Assembly: GCA_900551225.1 (NCBI GenBank)
Contig: URUZ01000173.1
Span: forward strand, 1-10,634
Source: an uncultured Clostridium sp.
Lineage (GTDB): Bacteria > Bacillota > Clostridia > Lachnospirales > Lachnospiraceae
Direction of reading: 5' to 3'
DNA length: 10,634 nucleotides
Shown here: in pieces, positions 1-6,247 of the stretch
Layout: each line of letters opens with the position of its first letter
Numbering within the stretch: the stretch's first letter is position 1
Position numbers and translations under genes: made by a program
Notes under the pieces: generated by a model
The model's database searches: none
What the model saw: only the letters and a program-made list of their open reading frames with translations
What the model was told of the DNA's origin: nothing

Positions 1-6
1 CCCCTA

Positions 7-35
7 TTGACACCCCACCCCCCATCCCTTATTGT
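7..35 (+). promoter_or_regulatory. Predicted sigma-A promoter of the LysR gene
   Basis: A perfect -35 hexamer TTGACA (7-12) is followed, after exactly 17 bp, by TATTGT (30-35), which matches the -10 consensus at four of six positions. The predicted start point near position 42 leaves a leader of about 35 nt before the LysR start codon. The motif and spacing are read directly; promoter activity is inferred. Confidence 0.55.
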
Positions 36-51
36 ACAAATAAACAACCAA

Positions 52-66
52 CATTTTCAGAAGTCT
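52..66 (+). promoter_or_regulatory. Possible CodY-like box in the LysR leader
   Basis: The 15 bases starting at 52 match the CodY consensus AATTTTCWGAAAATT at 11 positions, including an unbroken core ATTTTCAGAA. The site lies between the predicted transcription start (about 42) and the LysR start codon, where a bound repressor could block elongation. CodY links peptide and amino-acid use to nutrient status in low-GC Gram-positives, which would suit this neighbourhood. Such matches are common in AT-rich leaders, so this is only a candidate. Confidence 0.3.
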
Positions 67-76
67 GAGGTACCAT

Positions 77-1003
77 ATGCTGAAAGAACTATCCTATGTA
101 ATCGCAGTTGCCGAAAAAGGCAATGTCTCCAAGGCCGCGGAGGCGCTGTTCATCTCACAGCCATCCTTAAGCCGGTATATCAAGGATCTGGAGAACCGGC
201 TGGGGGTGCAGTTGTTCCAGCGCATCAACAACCGGCTGATCCTGACCCATGCGGGGGAAAAGTATGTGGAGACGGCCAAGAAGATCACAGCCCTGTACAC
301 AGATCTGGAACATGACCTGTCGGGCATCAATGAGGAACTGTCAGGCCGCCTGCGGGTGGGCTGTGCGGTGCTGCGCATGTCCTACAATATGCCCGCCATC
401 CTGAAGGCATTCATCACCAAATACCCCAATGTGGATCTGCAGCTCTATGAGAATCACACCACAAAGGGGCTGGAATATATGCTGTTAAATGGGGAGATTG
501 ACCTGGCTATCATCAACCAGAGAAACCTATCCCGGCTGAATTATATCCCCTTTTTTGAGGAGGAGCTGCTCATCGCCGTGCCCGCCCCCCAGGCTCTGGC
601 CCTCAAAGGGGTGGTGAAGCCAGGGTTAAAATATCCATGGCTGGATATCCGCCTGCTTCACAACCAGCCCTTTATCGGGCTCAACGGCGAGCAATCTATT
701 GCCATCAAAACCCGGGAGATTTTTGGCCGGAACCATGTGGTTCCATCAACGGTGCTGAAGGTCAAAAGCATCGAATCGGCCTTCCGCATGGCCGAGGTGG
801 GGCTGGGCTGCACCATTATCCCGGAGACCATGCTGAAGATCCCCAGCGTCAAGGTGCCGCCCTGCTTCTTCTCCTTCGGAGATCCTGTGACCACCTGGAA
901 CCTGGCCATCGCCTACCGGGACGGCACCGTTTTCTCCAGCACCGCGGTGGAGTTTATCAACCTGGTGAAAAATATCCACCAGGATACAGGCGCCAGCCTA
1001 TAA
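77..1003 (+). CDS. LysR-family transcriptional regulator
   Basis: A 308-residue protein, the usual length for LysR regulators. Residues 1-60 form the winged helix-turn-helix: the segment around 16-36 (NVSKAAEALFISQPSLSRYI) and the following DLENRLGVQLFQR wing are typical of the family. Residues from about 90 to 300 are the periplasmic-binding-protein-like effector domain (for example GRLRVGCAVLR at its start). The ATG at 77 has a GAGG Shine-Dalgarno at 67-70 with 6-nt spacing. The gene is convergent with the TRAP/hydrolase operon and ends 5 bp from it. LysR regulators typically bind T-N11-A boxes and respond to a small metabolite. A well-formed box lies upstream of the TRAP operon, making this protein its likely regulator, although the distal convergent position is unusual because LysR genes are more often divergent from their targets. 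The effector is unknown. Confidence 0.95.
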   Translation: MLKELSYVIAVAEKGNVSKAAEALFISQPSLSRYIKDLENRLGVQLFQRINNRLILTHAGEKYVETAKKITALYTDLEHDLSGINEELSGRLRVGCAVLRMSYNMPAILKAFITKYPNVDLQLYENHTTKGLEYMLLNGEIDLAIINQRNLSRLNYIPFFEEELLIAVPAPQALALKGVVKPGLKYPWLDIRLLHNQPFIGLNGEQSIAIKTREIFGRNHVVPSTVLKVKSIESAFRMAEVGLGCTIIPETMLKIPSVKVPPCFFSFGDPVTTWNLAIAYRDGTVFSSTAVEFINLVKNIHQDTGASL

Positions 1004-1008
1004 GACAA

Positions 1009-2007
1009 TCACCATTCCGCCCACTCGGTCCCCACAAACGCCACCCGGTCCCCTGCGCTGACCACAGGGTTTTCCCTGGTTCCGATAATATAGCAGTCGG
1101 TTTCTGTGGGATAGGGTTCGATCTCATCCCCATAATAATGAAGGTTCAGCAGGCTCTCCCCAGCCTTCACAACCTGGCCTGATTTAACGTTCATACTCAC
1201 CATGCCGCCCCGTCTGCTCCTTAAGAAACGCCGTTTTGTGATGAGCACCCTGCGCTCAGGTCCCACTGCCCTCCCCTTTACCATGTTCAGATAGATCATC
1301 ACATTCACAATTCCCCGCTTAGCCGCCTGGACGTATTGTTCCTCCAACTTGCCTCCCTGACCCATCTCCCCCATAAATGCGGGAATTCCGTCCTTCATGC
1401 AGGTGATGTCCAGGGCGCCGCTTGTGACGCCCGGCAGCTCGTTGACATCAGACCTTAAGTCTACCAGGCAGTTTGTCACCACGCCGAAGGCCCGCTGCAT
1501 GCCCTCTGACACCTGGTTCACCTTGTCTGCTACACCTGGGACAAGCTTCCGGACAGAGTATGGGTCCGCAAGATGGGATGTGCCCATGGTATGGAAGCTG
1601 ATCAGGGCGTCCGCGTGTTCCTTTATCTCCCTGTAGATCAGATCCGCGATTCTCTGGGTCAGCAGCCCCTCCGGGTCCCCCGGAAATGCAGTGTCCATGT
1701 CCATCTTGTCAATGTCCGATACCTTATCCCTGCACTCAAAGGCAATGGGGTTGCACACAGGGGTCACCACCAGTGTTCCCGCCAGCTCCTCCCTGTCAAT
1801 CTCCCCCGACAGCTCCCATGCGGCATAGGAGCCGTTCAATTCATCCCCGTGAACCGTCCCGTTGACCCAGAGGACAGGCCCCTTCTTCTTGCCTGAGACC
1901 ACAATTACAGGAATCTGCACCATTGCCCTGTGGGCCAGCTCCCCCACAGGGACGGTGAAACAGCTCCGCTCCCCTCTCTCCACATCGTGTCCAAATATTG
2001 TCTGCAT
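1009..2007 (-). CDS. Succinylglutamate desuccinylase/aspartoacylase-family zinc hydrolase
   Basis: A 332-residue protein of the AstE/aspartoacylase branch of the M14 zinc carboxypeptidase fold, which cleaves amide bonds of N-acyl amino acids. Visible zinc ligands are the HGDE motif (His53, Glu56) and the later His139 in SFHT; the catalytic Glu214 sits in MGEMGQGG. The C-terminal 80 or so residues (RRGGMVSMNVKSGQVVKAGE and after) resemble the small beta-barrel/biotinyl-like domain of these proteins. The usual DLNR-x-FPG motif reads DMDTAFPG, so the Asn-Arg pair that binds the substrate carboxylate in characterised members is absent. The start at 2007 is chosen because AAGGGAG lies 6 nt upstream; the in-frame ATG at 2025 has no properly spaced ribosome site. 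It is the last gene of the TRAP operon, 30 bp after the binding-protein gene, suggesting it processes the imported substrate. No signal peptide is seen, so it should be cytoplasmic. Confidence 0.88.
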   Translation of the reverse strand: MQTIFGHDVERGERSCFTVPVGELAHRAMVQIPVIVVSGKKKGPVLWVNGTVHGDELNGSYAAWELSGEIDREELAGTLVVTPVCNPIAFECRDKVSDIDKMDMDTAFPGDPEGLLTQRIADLIYREIKEHADALISFHTMGTSHLADPYSVRKLVPGVADKVNQVSEGMQRAFGVVTNCLVDLRSDVNELPGVTSGALDITCMKDGIPAFMGEMGQGGKLEEQYVQAAKRGIVNVMIYLNMVKGRAVGPERRVLITKRRFLRSRRGGMVSMNVKSGQVVKAGESLLNLHYYGDEIEPYPTETDCYIIGTRENPVVSAGDRVAFVGTEWAEW

Positions 2008-2037
2008 ATTAATCTCCCTTATCATCCTTATTTACAA

Positions 2038-3102
2038 TTATTCCATAATACCGATTTCCTTATAATATCTGGCCGCCCCCGGATGGATCTCAATCAGCGC
2101 CCCGTCCACTGCATTGTCCTTATTAAATTGGTTGGCCTGCGGGTGCACGTCTGCCAGGTCGTCCTGGTGCTCAATGATGGATTTCACCACATTGTAGACC
2201 ACCTCCTCATCCACATTTTTGGCGCACACCAGATTATTTCTGGTACCCAGCACCACGGTGTCCTCGTCCACGCCGGAATAGGTCCCCCCTGGAATCACGC
2301 TTTTGTAAAAAAATGGATGCTTACTGGAAATCCTGTCAATGTGTTCCTGGTCAATGGACAGCAGCCTGATTCCCTTGGTTGCGGCCAGGTCAGCCACCGG
2401 TGAGCTGGTATATGGCGTGATATGTACGCCGAAGTCGGCATTTCCGTCATTTACCGCATCGCAGATGTCCTGGAGCGCTGTCTCTGTGATGGTCACATCC
2501 TCCTTTGTCAGGCCATAGGCTTCCAGCAGGATGGGCATGTAATACTGGGCCATGGCCCCCTTGCTGACCGCCAGCTTGTGCCCCTTTAAATCCGCGATGG
2601 ACTGTATATCCGAGTCCTTGGCCACGAACATGTGCAGCATGGTGGTGTATCCGCCCATCACATGGCAGATCTCCACAGGATTCCCCTCAAACTCCCGCTC
2701 TCCCTTGGCCGCCGCTTCCTCCACATCTGTCATTGCCACACCGAACTGGACCGTGCCGTTCTGTATCATGCGGATATTTTCCTGGGAGCCGGTGGAAATC
2801 TCGGTATTGATCAGATAATTGGGATGGTCCTGTGTAATGAGATTCCCAATACCCGCAAATGTTGTATAGTTGGCGCTGGAGCTGGGACCGCCGCCGATGC
2901 GGATGGTCACCTTACCCCCAGATGCCGCCTTGCCGGCGTCGGCCCCGCCTGCTGAGTCTGTACCTGATCCCGCGCCGGTACCAGCGCTTGCCGCCGCACT
3001 TGTTCCTGCCCCCACCGGCCGGTTGGAACAGCCTGCCGCCCCAATCACCAGAAAACCAGCCAATGCCATCCCCGCCAAACGCGTCATGCTTCTTTTCTTC
3101 AT
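2038..3102 (-). CDS. TAXI-family TRAP transporter solute-binding lipoprotein
   Basis: A 354-residue extracytoplasmic binding protein for a TRAP transporter. Residues 1-24 are a lipoprotein signal peptide: KKR, then a hydrophobic stretch and the lipobox GAAGC with Cys25 as the lipidation site. Residues about 26-62 are a low-complexity Ala/Gly/Ser/Thr linker. The mature domain opens with VTIRIGGGPSSSANYTTFAG, equivalent to the IGTG-type opening of TAXI proteins, and contains DIQSIADLKGHKLAVSKGA (around 168-186), another family hallmark. Lipid anchoring is expected in a Gram-positive cell lacking a periplasm. The start at 3102 is preferred over the upstream ATG at 3153, because AAGGAGAAGG precedes it and the signal peptide then has normal length. 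It starts 16 bp after the permease stop codon. TAXI substrates are poorly known; glutamate and other organic acids have been reported, so the ligand is left open. Confidence 0.92.
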   Translation of the reverse strand: MKKRSMTRLAGMALAGFLVIGAAGCSNRPVGAGTSAAASAGTGAGSGTDSAGGADAGKAASGGKVTIRIGGGPSSSANYTTFAGIGNLITQDHPNYLINTEISTGSQENIRMIQNGTVQFGVAMTDVEEAAAKGEREFEGNPVEICHVMGGYTTMLHMFVAKDSDIQSIADLKGHKLAVSKGAMAQYYMPILLEAYGLTKEDVTITETALQDICDAVNDGNADFGVHITPYTSSPVADLAATKGIRLLSIDQEHIDRISSKHPFFYKSVIPGGTYSGVDEDTVVLGTRNNLVCAKNVDEEVVYNVVKSIIEHQDDLADVHPQANQFNKDNAVDGALIEIHPGAARYYKEIGIME

Positions 3103-3118
3103 TGTCCTTCTCCTTTTC

Positions 3119-4969
3119 CTATGAAATGTTTTGTATTGTTTTGTTTTTATCAACAGTTGCTTTAATAAAGAATATTCCCAGCAGCACCGCGAAGCCGATG
3201 AGGTCAGTCACTGTCCCAGGCACAATCAGCAGAAGGGCCGAGGCAAACAGTACAATCCGCTCTGCATTGCCAATACTCCATTTGAATATAAACTTTTCCA
3301 GCGCCGCCGACAGGCTGTAGATGCCCAGCACAGCCGTCACCACGGACTGAAGGATCTCCAGGGCATTTCCCTGCATCAGCAGCACCGGGTTATAGACGAA
3401 CATAAAGGGCAGGATAAAGCCTGAGAGGGACAGCTTGAAGGCGAATACGCCCGTTCTGGTGGGGTTGCTGCGGGCCACCCCCGCCGCAGCGTAGGCTGCC
3501 AGGGCCACCGGCGGCGTCACATTGGAAATGATCCCAAAGTAAAATATAAACAGATGGGCAGCCAACGGCAGCACGTCCATGGACTTTAAGGCAGGAACCA
3601 CCAGCAGGGCCAGCATCAGGTAAGCGGCCGTGGTGGGCACGCCCATTCCCAGAATCAGGGAGACAACCATGGTCAGCACCAGCAGAATCCCCTGATGTCC
3701 GCCCGACACCTGCACCAGCACCGAGGACATCCGAAATCCCAGCCCCGAGCCCATGACAATACCGATGATGATGCCCACCACTCCGCAGGCCACAGCCACC
3801 GGCTTGGCTCCGTTAATGGAGGCCTTCACAATCTTTTTCAGCTTATCCGGGCTGATGCGGTTCCTGGCTGAGAACAGGGTACAGACAATGGTGACCAGTA
3901 TGGAGGTGATTCCCGACTTGGTGACAGTCATCTTAAACACACTCATGGAGACCACCAGGTAAATCAGGGGGACTATGAGGTATACATTTAAGGCCAGCTC
4001 ATTCCAGGTGGGCAGCTCATTCTCGGGCACGCCCTTGATATTATGCTTCCTGGCGTAGAGGTCCACGGTCATGAGAATGGCCACGTAGAACAGCACCGCC
4101 GGAATCAGAGCTGCCTTCACCAGGTCAAAATATGGGATTCCCAGATACTCGGCAATGAGGAAGGCGGTAGCGCCCATCACCGGCGGCATAATCTGTCCGC
4201 CCGTGGAGGCCGAGGCTTCTACCGCTGCGGCGTAGTCGTCCTCAAATCCGCATTTCTTCATCATAGGAATGGTAAATGTCCCTGTGCCGATCACATTTGC
4301 GATAGCGCTTCCGCTGATGGAGCCGAAGAGCCCGCTGGCCACCACCGCGATCTTGGCCGGTCCGCCCCTGAACTTCCCAAAGGCCCGGGAGGCCAGCTTT
4401 GTAAAGTAGTCCCCCACCCCTGTCTCATTGAACACAGCCCCCAGAATCACAAATAGCACAATATAGCTGGCCGAGGCGTAAATAGCAGTGCCGTAGATCC
4501 CGTCCGTGCCCAGATATACAATGCTGGTGAGACGGGGGATATCCATCCCGGCGTGGGCCAGGAAGCCAGGCATATGGGGGCCCAGGAACGCGTATGCGAC
4601 GAAGCACAGCACCACAATGGCCAGGGATACTCCCACCGCCCGCCTGGTGGCCTCTATCAGCGTTACCATCAGCAGTAGGCCGAAAATGATGTCGTAGGTG
4701 TAGATCAGACCGCTTCTCAGATCAATGGTGCTGTCGATGGACATGATGTAAGCCAGGCTGCCCACGGAAGCCAGCACAAAGAATCCATCCACCGCCCGCA
4801 GATACCACTTCCTCCCATCCTGGGCCAGATAGTCCAGAAAAAAAATGGTCAGAACAAGCCCCAGGTGGATGGCCTTCTGCCCGATCCCGGAAGCTGCTCC
4901 AAACATGGCTGTCCAGCAGTGGAATACACAGAATCCGACAGCAAGGGCAAACGATAACTTTTTCAACAT
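3119..4969 (-). CDS. TRAP transporter fused permease subunit (TAXI-associated, 4TM/12TM fusion)
   Basis: A 616-residue, highly hydrophobic membrane protein with more than fifteen predicted membrane segments. It combines the small (DctQ-like) and large (DctM-like) TRAP subunits in one chain, the form that normally works with TAXI binding proteins. Family marks include GSISGSAIANVIGTGTFTIP followed by MMKKCGF (around 214-240), the ASASTGGQIMPPVMG loop (around 252-266) and LILGMGVPTTAAY in the second half. TRAP transporters are secondary importers, usually coupled to sodium. The ATG at 4969 has an AAGGAGG ribosome site about 7 nt upstream. It is the first gene of the operon, followed by the binding subunit and the hydrolase. 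The length matches the fused family and no disruption is seen. Confidence 0.93.
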   Translation of the reverse strand: MLKKLSFALAVGFCVFHCWTAMFGAASGIGQKAIHLGLVLTIFFLDYLAQDGRKWYLRAVDGFFVLASVGSLAYIMSIDSTIDLRSGLIYTYDIIFGLLLMVTLIEATRRAVGVSLAIVVLCFVAYAFLGPHMPGFLAHAGMDIPRLTSIVYLGTDGIYGTAIYASASYIVLFVILGAVFNETGVGDYFTKLASRAFGKFRGGPAKIAVVASGLFGSISGSAIANVIGTGTFTIPMMKKCGFEDDYAAAVEASASTGGQIMPPVMGATAFLIAEYLGIPYFDLVKAALIPAVLFYVAILMTVDLYARKHNIKGVPENELPTWNELALNVYLIVPLIYLVVSMSVFKMTVTKSGITSILVTIVCTLFSARNRISPDKLKKIVKASINGAKPVAVACGVVGIIIGIVMGSGLGFRMSSVLVQVSGGHQGILLVLTMVVSLILGMGVPTTAAYLMLALLVVPALKSMDVLPLAAHLFIFYFGIISNVTPPVALAAYAAAGVARSNPTRTGVFAFKLSLSGFILPFMFVYNPVLLMQGNALEILQSVVTAVLGIYSLSAALEKFIFKWSIGNAERIVLFASALLLIVPGTVTDLIGFAVLLGIFFIKATVDKNKTIQNIS

Positions 4970-5097
4970 AGAATTCCCTCCTTATACTTGGTGTTTACGT
5001 GTGATTCATTTGAGTTGGGCCGGACTTCTCCACTGGCTTCCTGGCACATGAGTTACAATTTTGTGTTTTTGACTTTATTTATTCCTATTTTTATTCT

Positions 5098-5127
5098 ATT
5101 ATAGTGAAATTGCCCAATATAATCCAA
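5098..5127 (-). promoter_or_regulatory. Predicted sigma-A promoter of the TRAP operon
   Basis: Read on the minus strand, a perfect -10 TATAAT (5103-5098) lies 18 bp downstream of TTGGAT (5127-5122), which keeps the TTG of the -35 consensus. A weak -35 element is typical of activator-dependent promoters. The predicted start point is near 5091, giving a leader of about 120 nt before the permease. A short CTAT-T-ATAG palindrome overlaps the -10 and may be a further regulator half-site. Confidence 0.55.
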
Positions 5128-5145
5128 TACCATTTTTATATTCTG

Positions 5146-5166
5146 ACTATAGCAACATGCTATAGT
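5146..5166. promoter_or_regulatory. LysR-type recognition box (ATAG-N7-CTAT)
   Basis: A perfect inverted repeat with 8-bp arms, ACTATAGC and GCTATAGT, around a 5-bp spacer. Inside it sits ATAG-N7-CTAT, i.e. a T-N11-A core, the same format as the classic LysR box ATAC-N7-GTAT. Its centre (5156) is about 65 bp upstream of the start point predicted from the neighbouring promoter, exactly where LysR regulators place their recognition site. The likely binding partner is the LysR protein encoded at 77-1003. Sequence and symmetry are directly visible; the protein-site pairing is inferred. Confidence 0.6.
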
Positions 5167-5251
5167 TTTTTACAATTGGCGCCCTGCACAATGCCTAGGG
5201 GAAAAACATTATATTCAATATTTAACAGATACGGGCCTAAGTATTACGATT

Positions 5252-5472
5252 AAGAAACCGTGATGTGTGTTCGCCCATGGCGGAAATGGCGACGTTGATG
5301 TTGGAGGGAGCTAATGTACGAGCTGTCCCAGATGGGCGCGGTCATCCTCCCTCCGGTGCTCAGCTTCTACAACCACCCGGAGAGCCTTCAGGATGCCACA
5401 ACCCACATTGTGGGGAAAATCCTGGATCAATTTGACATTTCCTGGGAAGGGTTTAAGAGATGGGAAGGGTAA
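5252..5472 (+). pseudogene. Decayed C-terminal remnant of a UbiX-type flavin prenyltransferase
   Basis: From 5314 to 5472 an open frame of 52 codons reads MYELSQMGAVILPP, then VLSFYNHPESL and HIVGKILDQF, ending FKRWEG. This is the characteristic C-terminal end of UbiX/Pad1-like flavin prenyltransferases, which make prenylated FMN for UbiD-type decarboxylases. Full-length members are about 190-200 residues, so roughly three quarters is missing. Just upstream, pieces fit the preceding part of the family in other frames: KKP at 5252-5260, MCVR at about 5263-5274 and ATLMLEGAN at about 5289-5315. In-frame stops (for example TGA at 5296) and small indels separate them. No UbiD or other decarboxylase gene lies in the window. 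GGAGGGAG before the ATG at 5314 could by chance allow translation of the 52-residue stub, but a functional enzyme is excluded because the FMN-binding N-terminal part is absent. Confidence 0.82.
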
Positions 5473-5480
5473 TATTGGGC

Positions 5481-5517
5481 TGGCAACTTTTCTGTTTATG
5501 CATTATACTGTAATGCA
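5481..5517 (+). promoter_or_regulatory. Predicted promoter with inverted repeat before the DUF3788 gene
   Basis: A -10-like TATACT (5504-5509) lies 17 bp after a weak -35 TGGCAA (5481-5486). It is embedded in a perfect inverted repeat of 7-bp arms, TGCATTA (5499-5505) and TAATGCA (5511-5517), around TACTG. A repeat covering the -10 is a natural repressor operator. It is not followed by a T-run, so a terminator for upstream transcription is unlikely. Confidence 0.4.
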
Positions 5518-5553
5518 GCATAACCCTTTTATCCCCCTTCAAAGGAGAATCCG

Positions 5554-5967
5554 ATGTACGAACGAATGCTTGATAAACAGACAACACCCACAGTCGCTGA
5601 AATGACTGCATACTGCGGTGAAAATGCAGAATTATTTACATTGCTCAATGATTGGATGTCAGACTCCTGCGGTACAGTACAGCAGCTCACATTCCCCTAC
5701 GGAAGCAAGTACGGCTGGGGAATCGCCCACAGGAAGAAACAAAAGCTGATGTGCAACATCTTTGCCGAGGACAATGCCTTTACAGTCATGGTCCGGCTCT
5801 CGGACAAGCAGTATGAACTGCTGCGCGGACAGCTGCTGGACTATACGCAGTCCTATATTGACAATAAATATCCCTGCGGCGACGGCGGCTGGATTCAATA
5901 CCGCGTCACATGCAGGGAACATTTTAAAGACATCAAAAAAATACTTTCTGTTAAATGTATACAATAG
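5554..5967 (+). CDS. DUF3788 family protein
   Basis: A 137-residue soluble protein that I recognise as DUF3788 from its opening (MYERMLDKQTTPTVAEMTAYCGEN), the KYGWGIAHRKKQKLMCNIF segment (around 51-69) and the GGWIQYRV ending (around 110-117). The family has no established biochemical function. The conserved lysine/aromatic-rich middle and its full length suggest an intact gene. AAAGGAG ends 6 nt before the ATG. It is followed after 11 bp by the CPCC small-protein gene, whose ribosome site overlaps this gene's stop codon, so the pair is probably one transcript. Both are oriented opposite to the flanking transport operons and look like an independent small insertion between them. Confidence 0.82.
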   Translation: MYERMLDKQTTPTVAEMTAYCGENAELFTLLNDWMSDSCGTVQQLTFPYGSKYGWGIAHRKKQKLMCNIFAEDNAFTVMVRLSDKQYELLRGQLLDYTQSYIDNKYPCGDGGWIQYRVTCREHFKDIKKILSVKCIQ

Positions 5968-5978
5968 AGGAGTCATTC

Positions 5979-6236
5979 ATGAAACAACGCCATCAATGCA
6001 AGTGCTGCGGCTGCTATACCTTGATCGGAACAAAAGAAGATATTGCATGGGATATATGCCCCGTCTGTTACTGGGAAAACGACGTGTTCGGAACAGATCC
6101 CAATACATACAGCGGGGCTAACCACATGACCCTGGCCGAGGGCAGGGAAAACTATCAGAAGTTTTCTGCCTGTGACGTGAAAATGCTGCCCCACGTGCGC
6201 CCGCCCTTTCCAGGCGAACTGCCAGAACGCAGCTGA
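5979..6236 (+). CDS. CPCC-type cysteine-rich small protein
   Basis: An 85-residue protein with a CKCCGCYTL knuckle (Cys7, 9, 10, 12) and a second CPVCYWEND knuckle (Cys27, Cys30), followed by a GANHMTLAEGRENYQKF segment (around 45-62). This layout is that of the 'cysteine-rich CPCC' family, likely a small zinc-ribbon-like domain; its function is unknown. The start at ATG 5979 is chosen over the upstream ATG at 5955, because AGAGGAG (5966-5972) lies about 6 nt before it and the first knuckle then sits at the N-terminus as in relatives. The upstream ATG would overlap the DUF3788 gene. The gene ends 11 bp from the convergent M24 peptidase gene, with no visible terminator between them. Confidence 0.8.
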   Translation: MKQRHQCKCCGCYTLIGTKEDIAWDICPVCYWENDVFGTDPNTYSGANHMTLAEGRENYQKFSACDVKMLPHVRPPFPGELPERS

Positions 6237-6247
6237 CACGCCTTCCC

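Noticed and set aside
637..1182. A 181-codon plus-strand open frame overlapping the LysR gene and the convergent hydrolase.
   Set aside because: It is out of frame with the LysR gene and low-complexity in translation; both overlapping genes are strongly supported.
5314..5472. Treating the 52-codon UbiX-like frame as a functional small gene with its GGAGGGAG ribosome site.
   Set aside because: It contains only the C-terminal end of the family, and upstream family fragments lie in other frames with stops, so decay explains it better.
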